Shown: positions 28,702-38,370, counted from the first letter of the stretch. The stretch: DNA of 64,000 nt from Bacillus sp. FJAT-22090 (GCF_001278755.1 NZ_CP012601.1:372001-436000), one strand, 5' to 3'. Notes: generated by a model not told the origin, from the letters alone. Translations and numbers: made by a program.

Positions 28702-29094
28702 ATGAAATGGATCATTGGATTGCTTATCATCATTCCAGCAATAGAATTATATATATTACTTTTGTCTGGTAAATCAATTGGTGTAGGTTTTACAATTCTG
28801 CTTATACTAGCAACAGGAATTGCTGGTGCTTTTTTAGCAAAAAAACAAGGGATGAAAGCGTACCGAGAAGTTTCCGATAGCATTAAAAACCGTCAAGCAC
28901 CGGGAGATGCGGCTATTAATGGACTGTGTGTATTTGTTGGTTCTATTTTAGTTATCCTACCAGGTTTTATTTCTGACATTCTTGGATTTTTACTTTTGAT
29001 TGGTCCAACAAGAAAGTTATTCAAACCAATAATTTATAAGTGGATTCGGAAAAAAATGAAAAATGGTCAAGTAATTGTTATGAAGTCCTCGTGA
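28702..29094 (+). CDS. fxsA: FxsA-family membrane protein
   Basis: 131 aa with an N-terminal hairpin of two membrane segments and a third after GDAAINGLCVFVGSILVILPG. FxsA in E. coli relieves F-exclusion of phage T7; its cellular function is not known. AGAAGGTG supports ATG 28702 instead of the earlier GTG at 28666. The last 17 bp of the gene are shared with the convergent ytvI. Confidence 0.88.
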   Translation: MKWIIGLLIIIPAIELYILLLSGKSIGVGFTILLILATGIAGAFLAKKQGMKAYREVSDSIKNRQAPGDAAINGLCVFVGSILVILPGFISDILGFLLLIGPTRKLFKPIIYKWIRKKMKNGQVIVMKSS

Positions 29095-30046
29095 GACCGC
29101 TCCATCTGGTTGCAAGCAAATATATAAAAGGACTAAATAAAATTCCGATAAACCCAAATATTAAAATGGCTGCCGCGCTAAGAAAGAATACGTGGACAGC
29201 CTTTATTTGCATAGAGGAAGACCATAACATGGACTCTACGATATGCCGTGTTAACTGGACAAATAAATATAAAAGCAAAATAATGAGCCCAAACGTATGT
29301 TGTTCCAATAAGAAAAAGTAAATACTAAGAGGAATTAAAATTATGCCAATGCCTAAAAAAGGAAGACTATCAACCAAGGAAATAAGAAATGCATATTTAA
29401 ATGGTTGTTGAAAGCCTAATACAACAAATCCAATTGATAAAAGGAAGAAAGTTAAAATATATAGCTTTAAACCTACAGAAATAAAATTATTCATCACAAC
29501 TGAAACCTTCACTAATACCCTTTCACAAAGTCCTCTAGCCTTTTTTGGAAAATAAACAAGAAACCAATGACGGTCTTTCCCAGATTCATATAATGAAAAA
29601 AAGAGTGCAATGATAAAGAGAAACAACTCAAAAAAATAAGAAGGCAAGTGAGTGAGGTAGATTAAAAGCTCATTCATAAATTTATTTAATAATGTTTGAA
29701 ATTTCCCTTCAAACATTAAAAAGATAGGATGTTTTTGAATTTCTACTACTGGTAACTTCACAATATAATCGTGAATTAGCGGAATAAGATCAATGAGTGT
29801 TTGTACCAAATATAAAATTAACAATATACAGCCAGATAAAATAAATACTTCTGTTAGAAATACACTAAAGATAATTGGAAGTTTAAACTTCTTATAAAAG
29901 AGATTAGTTATTGGAAATAAAAAATATCCTAATATAATTGCTAGAGTTAAAGGATAAGCGATAATCGAAATAAGTATAATTATTCCAATCGGCATCCATT
30001 TCCCAAAAAAATCTTCCTTATTTATTTGAAAACCAATCATTTTCAT
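29078..30046 (-). CDS. ytvI: YtvI, AI-2E-family transporter
   Basis: A 322-aa polytopic protein with about eight membrane segments, typical of the AI-2 exporter/permease superfamily, with the SVLFLIVFFSLYESGKDR-like central segment and the C-terminal ...SGLTRTS tail. In this superfamily some members export autoinducer-2 and others are Na+/H+ antiporters; the substrate here is unknown. It lies between fxsA and citZ as in B. subtilis and converges on fxsA with an overlap of 17 bp. Its ribosome-binding site is weak. Confidence 0.85.
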   Translation of the reverse strand: MKMIGFQINKEDFFGKWMPIGIIILISIIAYPLTLAIILGYFLFPITNLFYKKFKLPIIFSVFLTEVFILSGCILLILYLVQTLIDLIPLIHDYIVKLPVVEIQKHPIFLMFEGKFQTLLNKFMNELLIYLTHLPSYFFELFLFIIALFFSLYESGKDRHWFLVYFPKKARGLCERVLVKVSVVMNNFISVGLKLYILTFFLLSIGFVVLGFQQPFKYAFLISLVDSLPFLGIGIILIPLSIYFFLLEQHTFGLIILLLYLFVQLTRHIVESMLWSSSMQIKAVHVFFLSAAAILIFGFIGILFSPFIYLLATRWSGLTRTS

Positions 30047-30094
30047 CCAATCTTTTCAAATATTTAGTAGATTAGTAATTATTTTTTTGATAAA

Positions 30095-30108
30095 TTTAAG
30101 CGTTTTCA
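30095..30108. promoter_or_regulatory. cre operator at the citZ promoter
   Basis: TTTAAGCGTTTTCA matches TGWAANCGNTNWCA at 13 of 14 positions and abuts the -35 box of citZ. CcpA control of citZ is established in B. subtilis. Confidence 0.75.
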
Positions 30109-30137
30109 TTCACAAATTAGCCAAACTTGATTATAAT
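30109..30137 (+). promoter_or_regulatory. citZ promoter
   Basis: TTCACA (30109-30114), a 17-bp spacer and a perfect TATAAT (30132-30137). This is about 100 bp before the citZ start. Confidence 0.8.
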
Positions 30138-30153
30138 GAATTAGTAAGCATTG

Positions 30154-30188
30154 ATAAGATACATATTATATTCAGATAAATTCTTATC
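30154..30188. promoter_or_regulatory. Candidate CcpC operator of citZ
   Basis: ATAA-N8-TTAT (30154-30169) is followed by the palindrome GATAA-ATTC-TTATC (30175-30188), just after the transcription start. CcpC of B. subtilis recognises ATAA-N7-TTAT-type dyads at citZ, so the motif resembles but does not exactly match. Confidence 0.45.
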
Positions 30189-30239
30189 ATCTTTTTTAGG
30201 TGATTAATAATTTAATCTGAAAAAGAGGGAGAGATTAAA

Positions 30240-31355
30240 ATGACAACAACTCGTGGATTAGAAGGGGTTGTAGCTACGCAGTCTGCTATCAGTTCAATTA
30301 TTGATGACACACTAACTTACGTAGGCTATGATATTGATGATTTAGCTGTAAATGCGAGCTTTGAAGAGGTAGTATTCTTACTTTGGAATAAACGTCTACC
30401 TAAAGCAAATGAATTGGAAGAATTAAAACAACTACTTGCTAATAACATGGCAGTTCCTCAAGAAGTACTTAACCATTTCAAATCTTATCCAATATCAAAA
30501 GTTCACCCAATGTCGGCTCTAAGAACCGCTGTATCTATGTTAGCATTATATGATGATGCTGCTGAGGATATGTCCGAAGAGGCGAACTACTTAAAAGCTA
30601 TCCAACTTCAAGCTAAACTTCCAACATTAGTTACAGCATTCTCTCGAGTACGTAAAGGACTTGAACCAGTTGCTCCAAAAACAGACTTAGGTTATGCTGC
30701 AAACTTCTTGTACATGCTTAATGGCGAACTTCCAGAAGAAATTGAAGTGGAAGCATTCAATAAAGCATTAGTACTTCATGCAGATCATGAACTAAATGCT
30801 TCTACCTTTACAGCACGTGTATGTGTTGCGACACTTTCAGATATATATTCAGGTGTAGTAGCAGCAATCGGAGCTCTTAAAGGACCACTACATGGTGGAG
30901 CAAACGAACAAGTAATGAAAATGTTAACAGAAATCGGTTCTGTTGATAATGTAGAAAAAGTTATTAATACAAAACTAGAAAACAAAGAAAAAATCATGGG
31001 CTTTGGTCACCGAGTTTATAGAAAAGGTGATCCACGTGCGAAACATTTACGTGAAATGTCTCAAAAATTAACTGCTCTTCGTGGTGAGTCAAAATGGTAC
31101 GACATGTCTGTAAAAATCGAAGAAATCGTTACTGGTCAAAAGAATTTACCACCTAACGTAGATTTCTATTCAGCATCCGTATATCATTCTCTTAATATCG
31201 ATCACGATTTATTTACTCCAATTTTTGCTGTTTCTCGTGTTTCTGGGTGGACTGCTCATATTTTAGAGCAATATTCAGATAACCGTCTAATTCGCCCACG
31301 TGCTGAATATGTAGGACCTGGAATGCAAAAATATGTACCAATCGATGAAAGATAA
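30240..31355 (+). CDS. citZ: Citrate synthase
   Basis: Condenses acetyl-CoA and oxaloacetate at the entry of the TCA cycle. 371 aa of the short Gram-positive type I form, with catalytic histidines in GPLHGGANEQV and GFGHRVYRKGDPRAK and an Asp in the VDFYSASVY region. GAGGGAGAG precedes ATG 30240. First gene of citZ-icd-mdh, under cre and possible CcpC control. Confidence 0.97.
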   Translation: MTTTRGLEGVVATQSAISSIIDDTLTYVGYDIDDLAVNASFEEVVFLLWNKRLPKANELEELKQLLANNMAVPQEVLNHFKSYPISKVHPMSALRTAVSMLALYDDAAEDMSEEANYLKAIQLQAKLPTLVTAFSRVRKGLEPVAPKTDLGYAANFLYMLNGELPEEIEVEAFNKALVLHADHELNASTFTARVCVATLSDIYSGVVAAIGALKGPLHGGANEQVMKMLTEIGSVDNVEKVINTKLENKEKIMGFGHRVYRKGDPRAKHLREMSQKLTALRGESKWYDMSVKIEEIVTGQKNLPPNVDFYSASVYHSLNIDHDLFTPIFAVSRVSGWTAHILEQYSDNRLIRPRAEYVGPGMQKYVPIDER

Positions 31356-31385
31356 TGAAAAATAATAGCGTTTCATGATAAAATT

Positions 31386-31415
31386 AGGGCTGAACACATT
31401 TGTGTTTATAGCCCT
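31386..31415 (+). other. Intercistronic hairpin between citZ and icd
   Basis: AGGGCT...AGCCCT encloses AACACA-TT-TGTGTT. With no T tract after it, it is more likely an mRNA-processing or stabilising structure than a terminator. Confidence 0.5.
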
Positions 31416-31444
31416 ATGATTATGATAGTAGGAGGAAATATAAA

Positions 31445-32710
31445 ATGACAACTGGCAAAATCACAGTAGAAAACGGTGTACTTAACGTACCAAACACAGC
31501 AATAATCCCTTTTATTGAAGGTGATGGAACAGGTCCAGATATTTGGGCTGCAGCATCAAGAGTTTTAGAAGCATCTGTAGAAAAAGCATACAATGGCGAG
31601 AAAAAAATTGAGTGGAAAGAGGTTCTTGCTGGTCAAAAAGCATTCGATCAAACGGGTGAATGGTTACCTCAAGAAACTTTAGATGTTATCAATGAATATT
31701 TAATTGCGATCAAAGGACCACTTACTACACCAATCGGTGGTGGTATTCGTTCTTTAAACGTTGCTCTACGTCAAGAACTGGATCTATATACTTGTCTTCG
31801 TCCTGTTCGTTATTTCACTGGAGTACCTTCACCAGTTAAACGTCCAGAAGATACAGATATGGTAATCTTCCGTGAAAACACAGAAGATATCTATGCTGGT
31901 ATCGAGTATGCAAAAGGAACTGATAACGCAAAAAAACTAATTGAATTCTTGCAAACAGAATTTGGTGTTAAAAATATTCGTTTCCCTGAGACTTCTGGTA
32001 TCGGCATCAAACCTATTTCAGAAGAAGGAACTAAACGTTTAGTTCGCGCTGCTTTAAACTATATTATTAAAGAAGGTCGTACTTCTTTAACACTTGTGCA
32101 CAAAGGGAACATTATGAAGTTCACAGAAGGCGCATTTAAAAACTGGGGTTATGAAGTTGCTGAACAAGAATTTGGCGATAAAGTATTTACTTGGAATCAA
32201 TATGACAAAATTAAAGAAGAGCAAGGAACAGAAGCTGCTGATAAAGCACAATCTGATGCACTTGCATCTGGTAAAATCTTAGTGAAGGATTCAATTGCTG
32301 ATATCTTCTTACAACAGATTTTAACTCGTCCAAAAGAGTTCGATGTAGTTGCTACAATGAATTTAAATGGAGATTATATTTCTGATGCACTTGCTGCTCA
32401 GGTTGGTGGTATTGGTATTGCTCCTGGTGCTAATATTAACTACGTGTCTGGACATGCTATTTTCGAAGCAACTCACGGAACTGCTCCTAAATATGCTGGT
32501 TTAGATAAAGTTAACCCATCATCGGTTATCCTTTCTGGTGTGTTAATGCTTGAACATTTAGGTTGGAATGAAGCTGCTAAACTAATCATGGATTCAATGG
32601 AAAAAACTATTGCTTCTAAAGTAGTTACTTATGACTTTGCTCGTCTTATGGATGGAGCAACAGAAGTAAAATGTTCTGAATTCGCGGATGAACTAATTAA
32701 AAATATGTAA
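31445..32710 (+). CDS. icd: Isocitrate dehydrogenase (NADP-dependent)
   Basis: Oxidatively decarboxylates isocitrate to 2-oxoglutarate. 421 aa, with the phosphorylatable-loop region [31 protein letters not shown], the catalytic Lys/Tyr and the metal Asp in [16 protein letters not shown] precedes ATG 31445. Middle gene of the citZ operon, which probably also has readthrough past the intercistronic hairpin. Confidence 0.97.
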   Translation: MTTGKITVENGVLNVPNTAIIPFIEGDGTGPDIWAAASRVLEASVEKAYNGEKKIEWKEVLAGQKAFDQTGEWLPQETLDVINEYLIAIKGPLTTPIGGGIRSLNVALRQELDLYTCLRPVRYFTGVPSPVKRPEDTDMVIFRENTEDIYAGIEYAKGTDNAKKLIEFLQTEFGVKNIRFPETSGIGIKPISEEGTKRLVRAALNYIIKEGRTSLTLVHKGNIMKFTEGAFKNWGYEVAEQEFGDKVFTWNQYDKIKEEQGTEAADKAQSDALASGKILVKDSIADIFLQQILTRPKEFDVVATMNLNGDYISDALAAQVGGIGIAPGANINYVSGHAIFEATHGTAPKYAGLDKVNPSSVILSGVLMLEHLGWNEAAKLIMDSMEKTIASKVVTYDFARLMDGATEVKCSEFADELIKNM

Positions 32711-32782
32711 GATTTTACGAAATTGGGTTTACCGGGGGAGGATTTTCCTTCCCTTTACATATGATTAAAAGGAGAGTTTTCA

Positions 32783-33721
32783 ATGACATTAAAACGTAAT
32801 AAGATCTCAGTTATTGGTGGCGGCTTTACAGGTGCTACAACTGCATTCTTGCTTGCACAGAAAGAACTTGGAGATATTGTTTTAGTTGACATTCCTCAAG
32901 CTGAAAATCCAACAAAAGGGAAAGCTTTAGACATGGCTGAAGCGGCTCCTGTTCAAGGTTTTGATGCTAAAATTGTTGGTACTTCAAACTATGAGGATAC
33001 AAAAGACTCTGACTTAGTAATTATCACAGCTGGTATTGCACGTAAACCCGGTATGAGCCGTGATGATTTAGTTCAAACAAACCAAAAAGTAATGAAAGCA
33101 GTAACAGGTGAGATTGTTAAATATTCACCGAATACAACGATCATTGTATTAACAAACCCAGTAGATGCTATGACATATACTGTATATAAAGAATCAGGTC
33201 TTCCAAAAGAACGTGTAATCGGGCAATCTGGCGTGCTGGATACGGCTCGTTTCCGTACATTTGTAGCAGAAGAATTAAATCTTTCTGTTAAAGATGTAAC
33301 TGGTTTCGTACTAGGTGGACATGGCGATGATATGGTTCCTTTAGTTAGATATTCTTATGCAGGTGGTATTCCATTAGAAACACTAATCGATGCTGCTCGT
33401 TTGGAAGAAATCGTGGATCGTACTCGTAAAGGCGGGGCTGAAATTGTTAACCTGCTTGGTAATGGTTCTGCTTACTATGCCCCAGCTGCATCATTAGTCG
33501 AAATGGCCGAAGCGATTCTGAAAGATCAAAAACGTGTTTTACCATCTATCGCGTATTTAGAAGGCGAGTATGGTATGGACGGAATTTATCTTGGAGTTCC
33601 AACGGTATTAGGTGCTAGTGGTATTGAAAAAATTATTGAGCTTGAATTAACTGAAGATGAGAAAGCTTTATTAAACAAATCAGCTGAATCAGTTAAAGCA
33701 GTTATGAACATACTAGCTTAA
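32783..33721 (+). CDS. mdh: Malate dehydrogenase
   Basis: 312-aa LDH-like malate dehydrogenase. The nucleotide loop is [17 protein letters not shown]; substrate-binding residues are in [13 protein letters not shown], the catalytic His in [16 protein letters not shown]. It makes oxaloacetate for CitZ. AAAAGGAGAG precedes ATG 32783, and the gene ends at a terminator. Confidence 0.97.
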   Translation: MTLKRNKISVIGGGFTGATTAFLLAQKELGDIVLVDIPQAENPTKGKALDMAEAAPVQGFDAKIVGTSNYEDTKDSDLVIITAGIARKPGMSRDDLVQTNQKVMKAVTGEIVKYSPNTTIIVLTNPVDAMTYTVYKESGLPKERVIGQSGVLDTARFRTFVAEELNLSVKDVTGFVLGGHGDDMVPLVRYSYAGGIPLETLIDAARLEEIVDRTRKGGAEIVNLLGNGSAYYAPAASLVEMAEAILKDQKRVLPSIAYLEGEYGMDGIYLGVPTVLGASGIEKIIELELTEDEKALLNKSAESVKAVMNILA

Positions 33722-33735
33722 TTTTGTATCAAAGA

Positions 33736-33768
33736 AATCGAGTGGGAAACCTACTCGATTTTTTTTAT
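33736..33768 (+). terminator. Terminator of the citZ-icd-mdh operon
   Basis: AATCGAGTGGG (33736-33746) and CCTACTCGATT (33750-33760) form the stem, with eight T residues. Confidence 0.9.
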
Positions 33769-34006
33769 GCGATAATAAAGGACTTGTATATAGCACTTTG
33801 CTTCTCATCAGTTCCAAAATTTCCCTGAAGAGCTAGACTGATAATTGATTTTTCATGATTGATAGGAAATAACTTAAGGTATCTTAGGCATTAATCTAAC
33901 TTAGGCAAAATTAATAACCCTATAATAAAGTATTTTACTCGGTGGTTGTCATGTTATTTGCTGATTTAAGAAAAATAGTAAGCACAAATCTAATAGAATG
34001 AAATAT

Positions 34007-34034
34007 AGCTCCCGAAATTGAATCTTCGGGAGCT
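34007..34034. other. Perfect 10-bp inverted repeat in the mdh-MaoC gap
   Basis: AGCTCCCGAA pairs with TTCGGGAGCT around an 8-base loop. There is no T tract on either strand. It is the left-hand structure of the 680-bp non-coding gap 33769-34405, which otherwise holds the element at 34044-34230 and an inverted repeat TATCTTA/TAAGATA (34353-34376) that may be an operator for the gene at 34406. Confidence 0.5.
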
Positions 34035-34043
34035 AACTTAATG

Positions 34044-34230
34044 AATAGGACAGTGTCAATTCTCTCATTTTCCAAACAATCATAATCCAGTTCTCAAAAG
34101 TTGAAGGAGGGCGACGGACAGACGACAGCCACCAAATTACCAAAAAAGGAGAGGAGGGTCGTGATAGTAGTCACGACCCTCCTCTCCTAAAAATTATTCG
34201 GTAATGTAATTGCGACAGTCCTGTCTATAG
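34044..34230. repeat. MITE-like palindromic element with a 17-bp perfect stem
   Basis: The core is GGAGAGGAGGGTCGTGA (34148-34164), TAGTAG, then its exact reverse complement (34171-34187). Flanking ends (GACACTGTCCTATT read backwards on the left, GACAGTCCTGTCTAT on the right) look like imperfect terminal repeats. The right half recurs in diverged form at 59286-59345. On the minus strand the stem is followed by six T residues and could act as a terminator. Confidence 0.6.
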
Positions 34231-34405
34231 CACTCCGGAAACGATTGTAACTGGTCTTACTTTTAAAAATCACGACGGTTTTCTTATTATTTTAGTATAG
34301 AATATCCTAGTTATTAGGTCCTTTATTTCTAATACATAGAGGCGCTTGCGCTTATCTTATACTTATTGTTAAGATAGAGGTAGTATACGGATTGGGGGAG
34401 ACGTA

Positions 34406-34852
34406 TTGTTATTAGGGAAAACGCGCAAAATAGGTAGAAGAATAGAAGAGATCACTATTGGTGAGAAATTAACTATAACTGAGAAGATGGACGATAAAGA
34501 TTTGCTTTTATATTTAGGGTTAACAAATGATAGTAATCCATTATATATACAGCATGATTTTGCATCTCAATCGGTCTATGAGAAACCAATTGTTCCGCCA
34601 ATTATGCTCACAGGAGTAATTACTTCTGCAATTTCCAAATACTTACCTGGACCAGGTTCTTATTTAAAAAGACAATCATTAGCATTTCCTATACCAACCT
34701 ATCATTATTCTGTTATTGATTTTACTTTCGAGGTTAAAGAAGTACATATGAATACAAACGAAATAGTAATTCAAGTAATTGCTCAAAATGAGGATGAACA
34801 AATAGTAGTGGAAGGGATTTTCCATGTTTCTCCACAACTCTTGGTCAATTGA
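34406..34852 (+). CDS. MaoC-like hotdog protein with altered catalytic motif
   Basis: 148 aa of the (R)-specific enoyl-CoA hydratase/MaoC fold. The hydratase-2 motif is normally G-D-x-N-P-x-H; here it reads TNDSNPLYIQ, keeping the Asp and Asn-Pro but with Tyr in place of the catalytic His. It may be a binding protein or a related thioester enzyme instead of a hydratase. TTG start at 34406 behind GGGGGAG. It is only 39 bp ahead of the phoP start and on the same strand, so it may share transcripts with phoPR. Confidence 0.75.
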   Translation: MLLGKTRKIGRRIEEITIGEKLTITEKMDDKDLLLYLGLTNDSNPLYIQHDFASQSVYEKPIVPPIMLTGVITSAISKYLPGPGSYLKRQSLAFPIPTYHYSVIDFTFEVKEVHMNTNEIVIQVIAQNEDEQIVVEGIFHVSPQLLVN

Positions 34853-34891
34853 TTTGGAATGGGGGTTTCAAATCAACTTGGAGGCGAAAAA

Positions 34892-35608
34892 ATGAAAAGA
34901 GTATTAGTCGTTGATGATGAAAGTTCAATCGTAACATTATTAAAATATAATTTAGAAGAAGCTGGTTTTGAAGTAATTACAGCGATGGATGGCTTAGAGG
35001 GCTTAAATCTTGCAATGAATGAACATCCTGATGTTATTGTGTTAGACTGGATGCTACCATATAAGGATGGTATGGAAATCTGTAAAGAGCTTCGCATCAG
35101 TAAAATACAAACACCTATAATCATGCTAACAGCAAAAGATGAAGAATTTGATAAAGTTCTTGGTTTAGAATTAGGTGCTGACGACTATATGACAAAACCT
35201 TTTAGTCCAAGAGAAGTTACCGCACGAGTAAAAGCGATGATTCGACGCTCAGGTATGGCTAGCGATGCAGCTAATACAGAACCTAAACATACTGAGGAAT
35301 CATATGTTTTTGGTCCTCTACAAGTATTTCCTGAGCGATTTGAGGTTTTATTAAGCAATGAACCAATTGAATTCACACCGAAAGAATTTGAGCTACTTGT
35401 TTATTTAATTGAAAACAAAAATAGAGTCTTAACTCGAGATCAACTTTTAAGTGCAGTATGGAATTATGATTTTGCTGGGGATACTCGAATTGTAGATGTT
35501 CATATTAGTCACTTAAGAGACAAAATTGAAGAAAATAGTAGAAAGCCGATTTATATTAAAACAATAAGAGGTCTTGGGTATAAATTTGAGGAGCCAAAGA
35601 CTAAATGA
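34892..35608 (+). CDS. phoP: PhoP, phosphate-limitation response regulator
   Basis: 238 aa, OmpR family. Receiver domain with acidic pocket D9/D10, phospho-acceptor Asp52 (VIVLDWMLPYKDG) and the late Lys in TKPFSPREV; winged-helix output domain from about residue 135 to the end (TIRGLGYKFE). A frame opens at 34859, but GGAGG sits just before ATG 34892, which begins MKRVLVVDDE. Overlaps phoR by four bases. Assignment as PhoP, not another OmpR regulator, rests on the mdh-phoP-phoR-polA order. Confidence 0.95.
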   Translation: MKRVLVVDDESSIVTLLKYNLEEAGFEVITAMDGLEGLNLAMNEHPDVIVLDWMLPYKDGMEICKELRISKIQTPIIMLTAKDEEFDKVLGLELGADDYMTKPFSPREVTARVKAMIRRSGMASDAANTEPKHTEESYVFGPLQVFPERFEVLLSNEPIEFTPKEFELLVYLIENKNRVLTRDQLLSAVWNYDFAGDTRIVDVHISHLRDKIEENSRKPIYIKTIRGLGYKFEEPKTK

Positions 35609-37137
35609 AAACCTATCAATCACGAATTTTGAGAACTTATTCTATATTAATTGGGGTAATCTTAGCTGGACTAGGCATCGTTCTTGGTCAGCTTTTTCCT
35701 ATTTTCGTGGACCATTCTGCAAATAAGATAGTGGACTCAAAAATAGAGTCTGTTTCAACTTTTTTAGAAACGACAGAACTTTCAAAAGATGAACAAGTGA
35801 AAATTAATCAGTTAATTTCTTCTGAGCTCAAAGGGGAGAACTTAGTTGAGGAGCAATCGCTTTGGTTATTTTTGTTCTTTACTTTACTAGCAGCGTTTCT
35901 TATTGCATTATTTCTTGGAGCTAGTATATTTAGAAAATATGCTCAACCGATTGAACATTTGACAGAGACAGCTATGGAACTTGCCCGAGGAAACTATCGG
36001 ATTAGAGCATTCGAAGATGACTTTTCAGGTATGTCGAAATTAAGTAATTCTCTCAATATTCTCGCACGTAATTTACATGATATTTCTGTTATGCGGGAAA
36101 CAGAAAAAGAGCGTTTAAAAACGTTAATAGAAAATATGGGCAGTGCATTAATTATGATTGATCGAAATGGATTAATTACGATAGTTAATCGCTCATTTCT
36201 ACAACAATTACAAATTTCCTTAGATAATGTAGATGGAAAGCTTTTTCGTAAAATTGGCTTGCCTGAAAAAATAGAAGAGTTTATAGATAAGCTTTTTCTG
36301 ACAGAGTCCTCGAGTCGTGAACAAATTCAAATCAAGCGTGATCTTCATACTTATTACATGGATGCATATGGTGCACCAGTTATAGGAGAACACGGTAGAT
36401 GGCTTGGAATAGTCGTTGTTATGCACGATATTACTGAGCTTATTAAATTGGAACAAATCCGCAAAGATTTTGTTGCCAATGTTTCACATGAATTAAAGAC
36501 ACCTGTTACATCTATAAAAGGATTCTCAGAAACTCTATTATTTGGAGCTTACAAAAACGAAGAAACATTACTTTCTTTTCTAGAAATTATCCATAAAGAA
36601 AGTAATCGATTACAAATGTTAATTAACGATTTACTGGATTTATCTAAAGTAGAGCAAGTTGGGTATGAAATATCCTTAAAGAAAGTCAGGCTAACAGATA
36701 TTTTAGAGCGTGGTCTTGAAATGACCGCACACTTAGTAGAAGAAAAAGATATGAAACTAGAAACGACGGTAGATGATTCTGTCCATGTTTTAGGGGATAT
36801 GAATCGTCTCATACAAATAATGATGAATTTACTTGCAAATGGGATTACGTATTCTCCAGAGAATACGACGGTTCGTGTAAATATATTCAAAAATGAACAG
36901 TATGGGATCTTTCAAATACAAGATGAAGGCATAGGTATAAGCAAGTCAGAGATAAATAGAATCTTTGAACGTTTTTACCGTGTGGATCGAGCTCGGAGTA
37001 GAAATTCGGGTGGGACAGGTCTAGGGCTAGCAATAGTTAAACATCTCGTAGAAGCACACCATGGATTAATAAAAGTAGAAAGTGAAGTAGGAAAAGGTAC
37101 AACATTTACTGTATATATTCCTATTGCTAAAAGTTAA
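35605..37137 (+). CDS. phoR: PhoR, phosphate-limitation sensor histidine kinase
   Basis: 510 aa. TM1 about 11-33 and TM2 about 86-108 leave only about 50 residues outside the cell, less than half the B. subtilis PhoR sensor loop. Then HAMP, a PAS domain (about 170-280), the dimerisation/phospho-acceptor domain with His295 ([18 protein letters not shown]) and the HATPase domain ([27 protein letters not shown]). Coupled to phoP by an ATGA overlap. The gene for an ATP-grasp ligase starts 11 bp downstream, so that enzyme is probably in the Pho operon. Confidence 0.95.
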   Translation: MKTYQSRILRTYSILIGVILAGLGIVLGQLFPIFVDHSANKIVDSKIESVSTFLETTELSKDEQVKINQLISSELKGENLVEEQSLWLFLFFTLLAAFLIALFLGASIFRKYAQPIEHLTETAMELARGNYRIRAFEDDFSGMSKLSNSLNILARNLHDISVMRETEKERLKTLIENMGSALIMIDRNGLITIVNRSFLQQLQISLDNVDGKLFRKIGLPEKIEEFIDKLFLTESSSREQIQIKRDLHTYYMDAYGAPVIGEHGRWLGIVVVMHDITELIKLEQIRKDFVANVSHELKTPVTSIKGFSETLLFGAYKNEETLLSFLEIIHKESNRLQMLINDLLDLSKVEQVGYEISLKKVRLTDILERGLEMTAHLVEEKDMKLETTVDDSVHVLGDMNRLIQIMMNLLANGITYSPENTTVRVNIFKNEQYGIFQIQDEGIGISKSEINRIFERFYRVDRARSRNSGGTGLGLAIVKHLVEAHHGLIKVESEVGKGTTFTVYIPIAKS

Positions 37138-37148
37138 CGGAGGTTTTT

Positions 37149-38363
37149 ATGAACAATCAACCCTTTATTCCAATTATTATCGGCACAGACATAAATGCAT
37201 ATAACATGGCGATTTCCTTTCATGAAGAATACAATATAAAGCCAATTTTAGTTGGTAAGGAAGAAATGTCATTTACAAAGTGGAGTAATATTATTGAACA
37301 TACTGAAATTCACTCTAATCTTTGGGACAAATCAGCGTTTGTCGCAGTTTTAACTCAAGTTGCTGAAAAGTATAATACACCTGGAAAACAATTGCTTCTC
37401 ATTGGAACGAACGATTTCTATGTGCGATTGATTATTGAACATGCAGATGCATTGAAAAAGATGTATGTCTTTAACTACATGTCAGAAGAACTGATGAATA
37501 ATCTACTTGTTAAGTCCAACTTTTATAAGCTTTGTGAAGAACATGGTATTGATACTCCAAAAACATATTATTATTCATGCTTGAAAAAGGAAGCTTTCAC
37601 AGAAGAAGTATTATTCCCTTTAATTATCAAACCAAGTAATGGAGTTCAATATTACAAGAACAAATTCGAGGGACAACAAAAGGTATATAGAGTTGAAAAT
37701 AGAGAAGAGCTTAACACTGTAATTAACCAAGTTAATGCTAGTGGATATGAAGAGGATCTAATTATTCAGGATTATATTCCTGGAGATGATACTTATATGT
37801 GGGATTCCGTTATTTATATTAGTTCGAATGGGAAAGCTCAATTAAGTACATTTGCACAGGTTGTTTTACAAGAACATACAGTTACTGCAATTGGTAACTA
37901 TACAGCTCTTATTACAAGATATAACGAGGAAATAATGAAAAAATTGCAATACTTCTTAGAAGCTGTTGGTTATGTTGGGTTTGCAAACTTTGATCTAAAA
38001 TATGATGAGCGAGATGGTAAGTTTAAGGTATTTGAAGTGAATATTAGACAAGGCCGTTCCAGCTATTATACTACAGCTCTGGGACATAATATGGCTCGCT
38101 ATTTTGTTGATGACGTCATCTATAAAAAGGAAAAGCCTCTAACATTATTAAATGAGCATTATTTATTTACAGTTGTACCTAAAATAGTTCTGAGAAAATT
38201 TGTAGAGAATAAAGAAATTAAACAAGAAGTAGAGCAACTTTTAAGAGAAGGGAAATGGGGGAATCCATTATTTTATAAGAAAGATACCCATTTAACACGA
38301 AAACTATTTCTAATTGCTCGACAGTTTAATTATTATAAAAAGTATAAAAATAATAATTGGTGA
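37149..38363 (+). CDS. ATP-grasp ligase resembling D-aspartate ligase (peptidoglycan cross-bridge)
   Basis: 404 aa. The start FIPIIIGTDINAYNMAISFH, the central LIIQDYIPGDDTYMWDS, and GFANFDLKYDERDGKFKVFEVNIRQGRSS closely parallel the enterococcal enzyme Asl(fm) that adds D-Asp to the Lys side chain of the peptidoglycan stem. The ATP-grasp Mg2+ ligands lie in FEVNIRQGRSS. Planococcaceae have D-Asp or D-Glu bridges (A4 type), which gives it a natural role. Ribosome-binding site CGGAGG. It lies 11 bp after phoR and before a Pho-box-like triple repeat. Which D-amino acid it uses cannot be told from sequence. Confidence 0.78.
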   Translation: MNNQPFIPIIIGTDINAYNMAISFHEEYNIKPILVGKEEMSFTKWSNIIEHTEIHSNLWDKSAFVAVLTQVAEKYNTPGKQLLLIGTNDFYVRLIIEHADALKKMYVFNYMSEELMNNLLVKSNFYKLCEEHGIDTPKTYYYSCLKKEAFTEEVLFPLIIKPSNGVQYYKNKFEGQQKVYRVENREELNTVINQVNASGYEEDLIIQDYIPGDDTYMWDSVIYISSNGKAQLSTFAQVVLQEHTVTAIGNYTALITRYNEEIMKKLQYFLEAVGYVGFANFDLKYDERDGKFKVFEVNIRQGRSSYYTTALGHNMARYFVDDVIYKKEKPLTLLNEHYLFTVVPKIVLRKFVENKEIKQEVEQLLREGKWGNPLFYKKDTHLTRKLFLIARQFNYYKKYKNNNW

Positions 38364-38370
38364 ATGAAAA

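Noticed and set aside
31364-31376. A cre site between citZ and icd (AGCGTTTCATGA)
   Set aside because: The spacing of the conserved bases is one short of the consensus.
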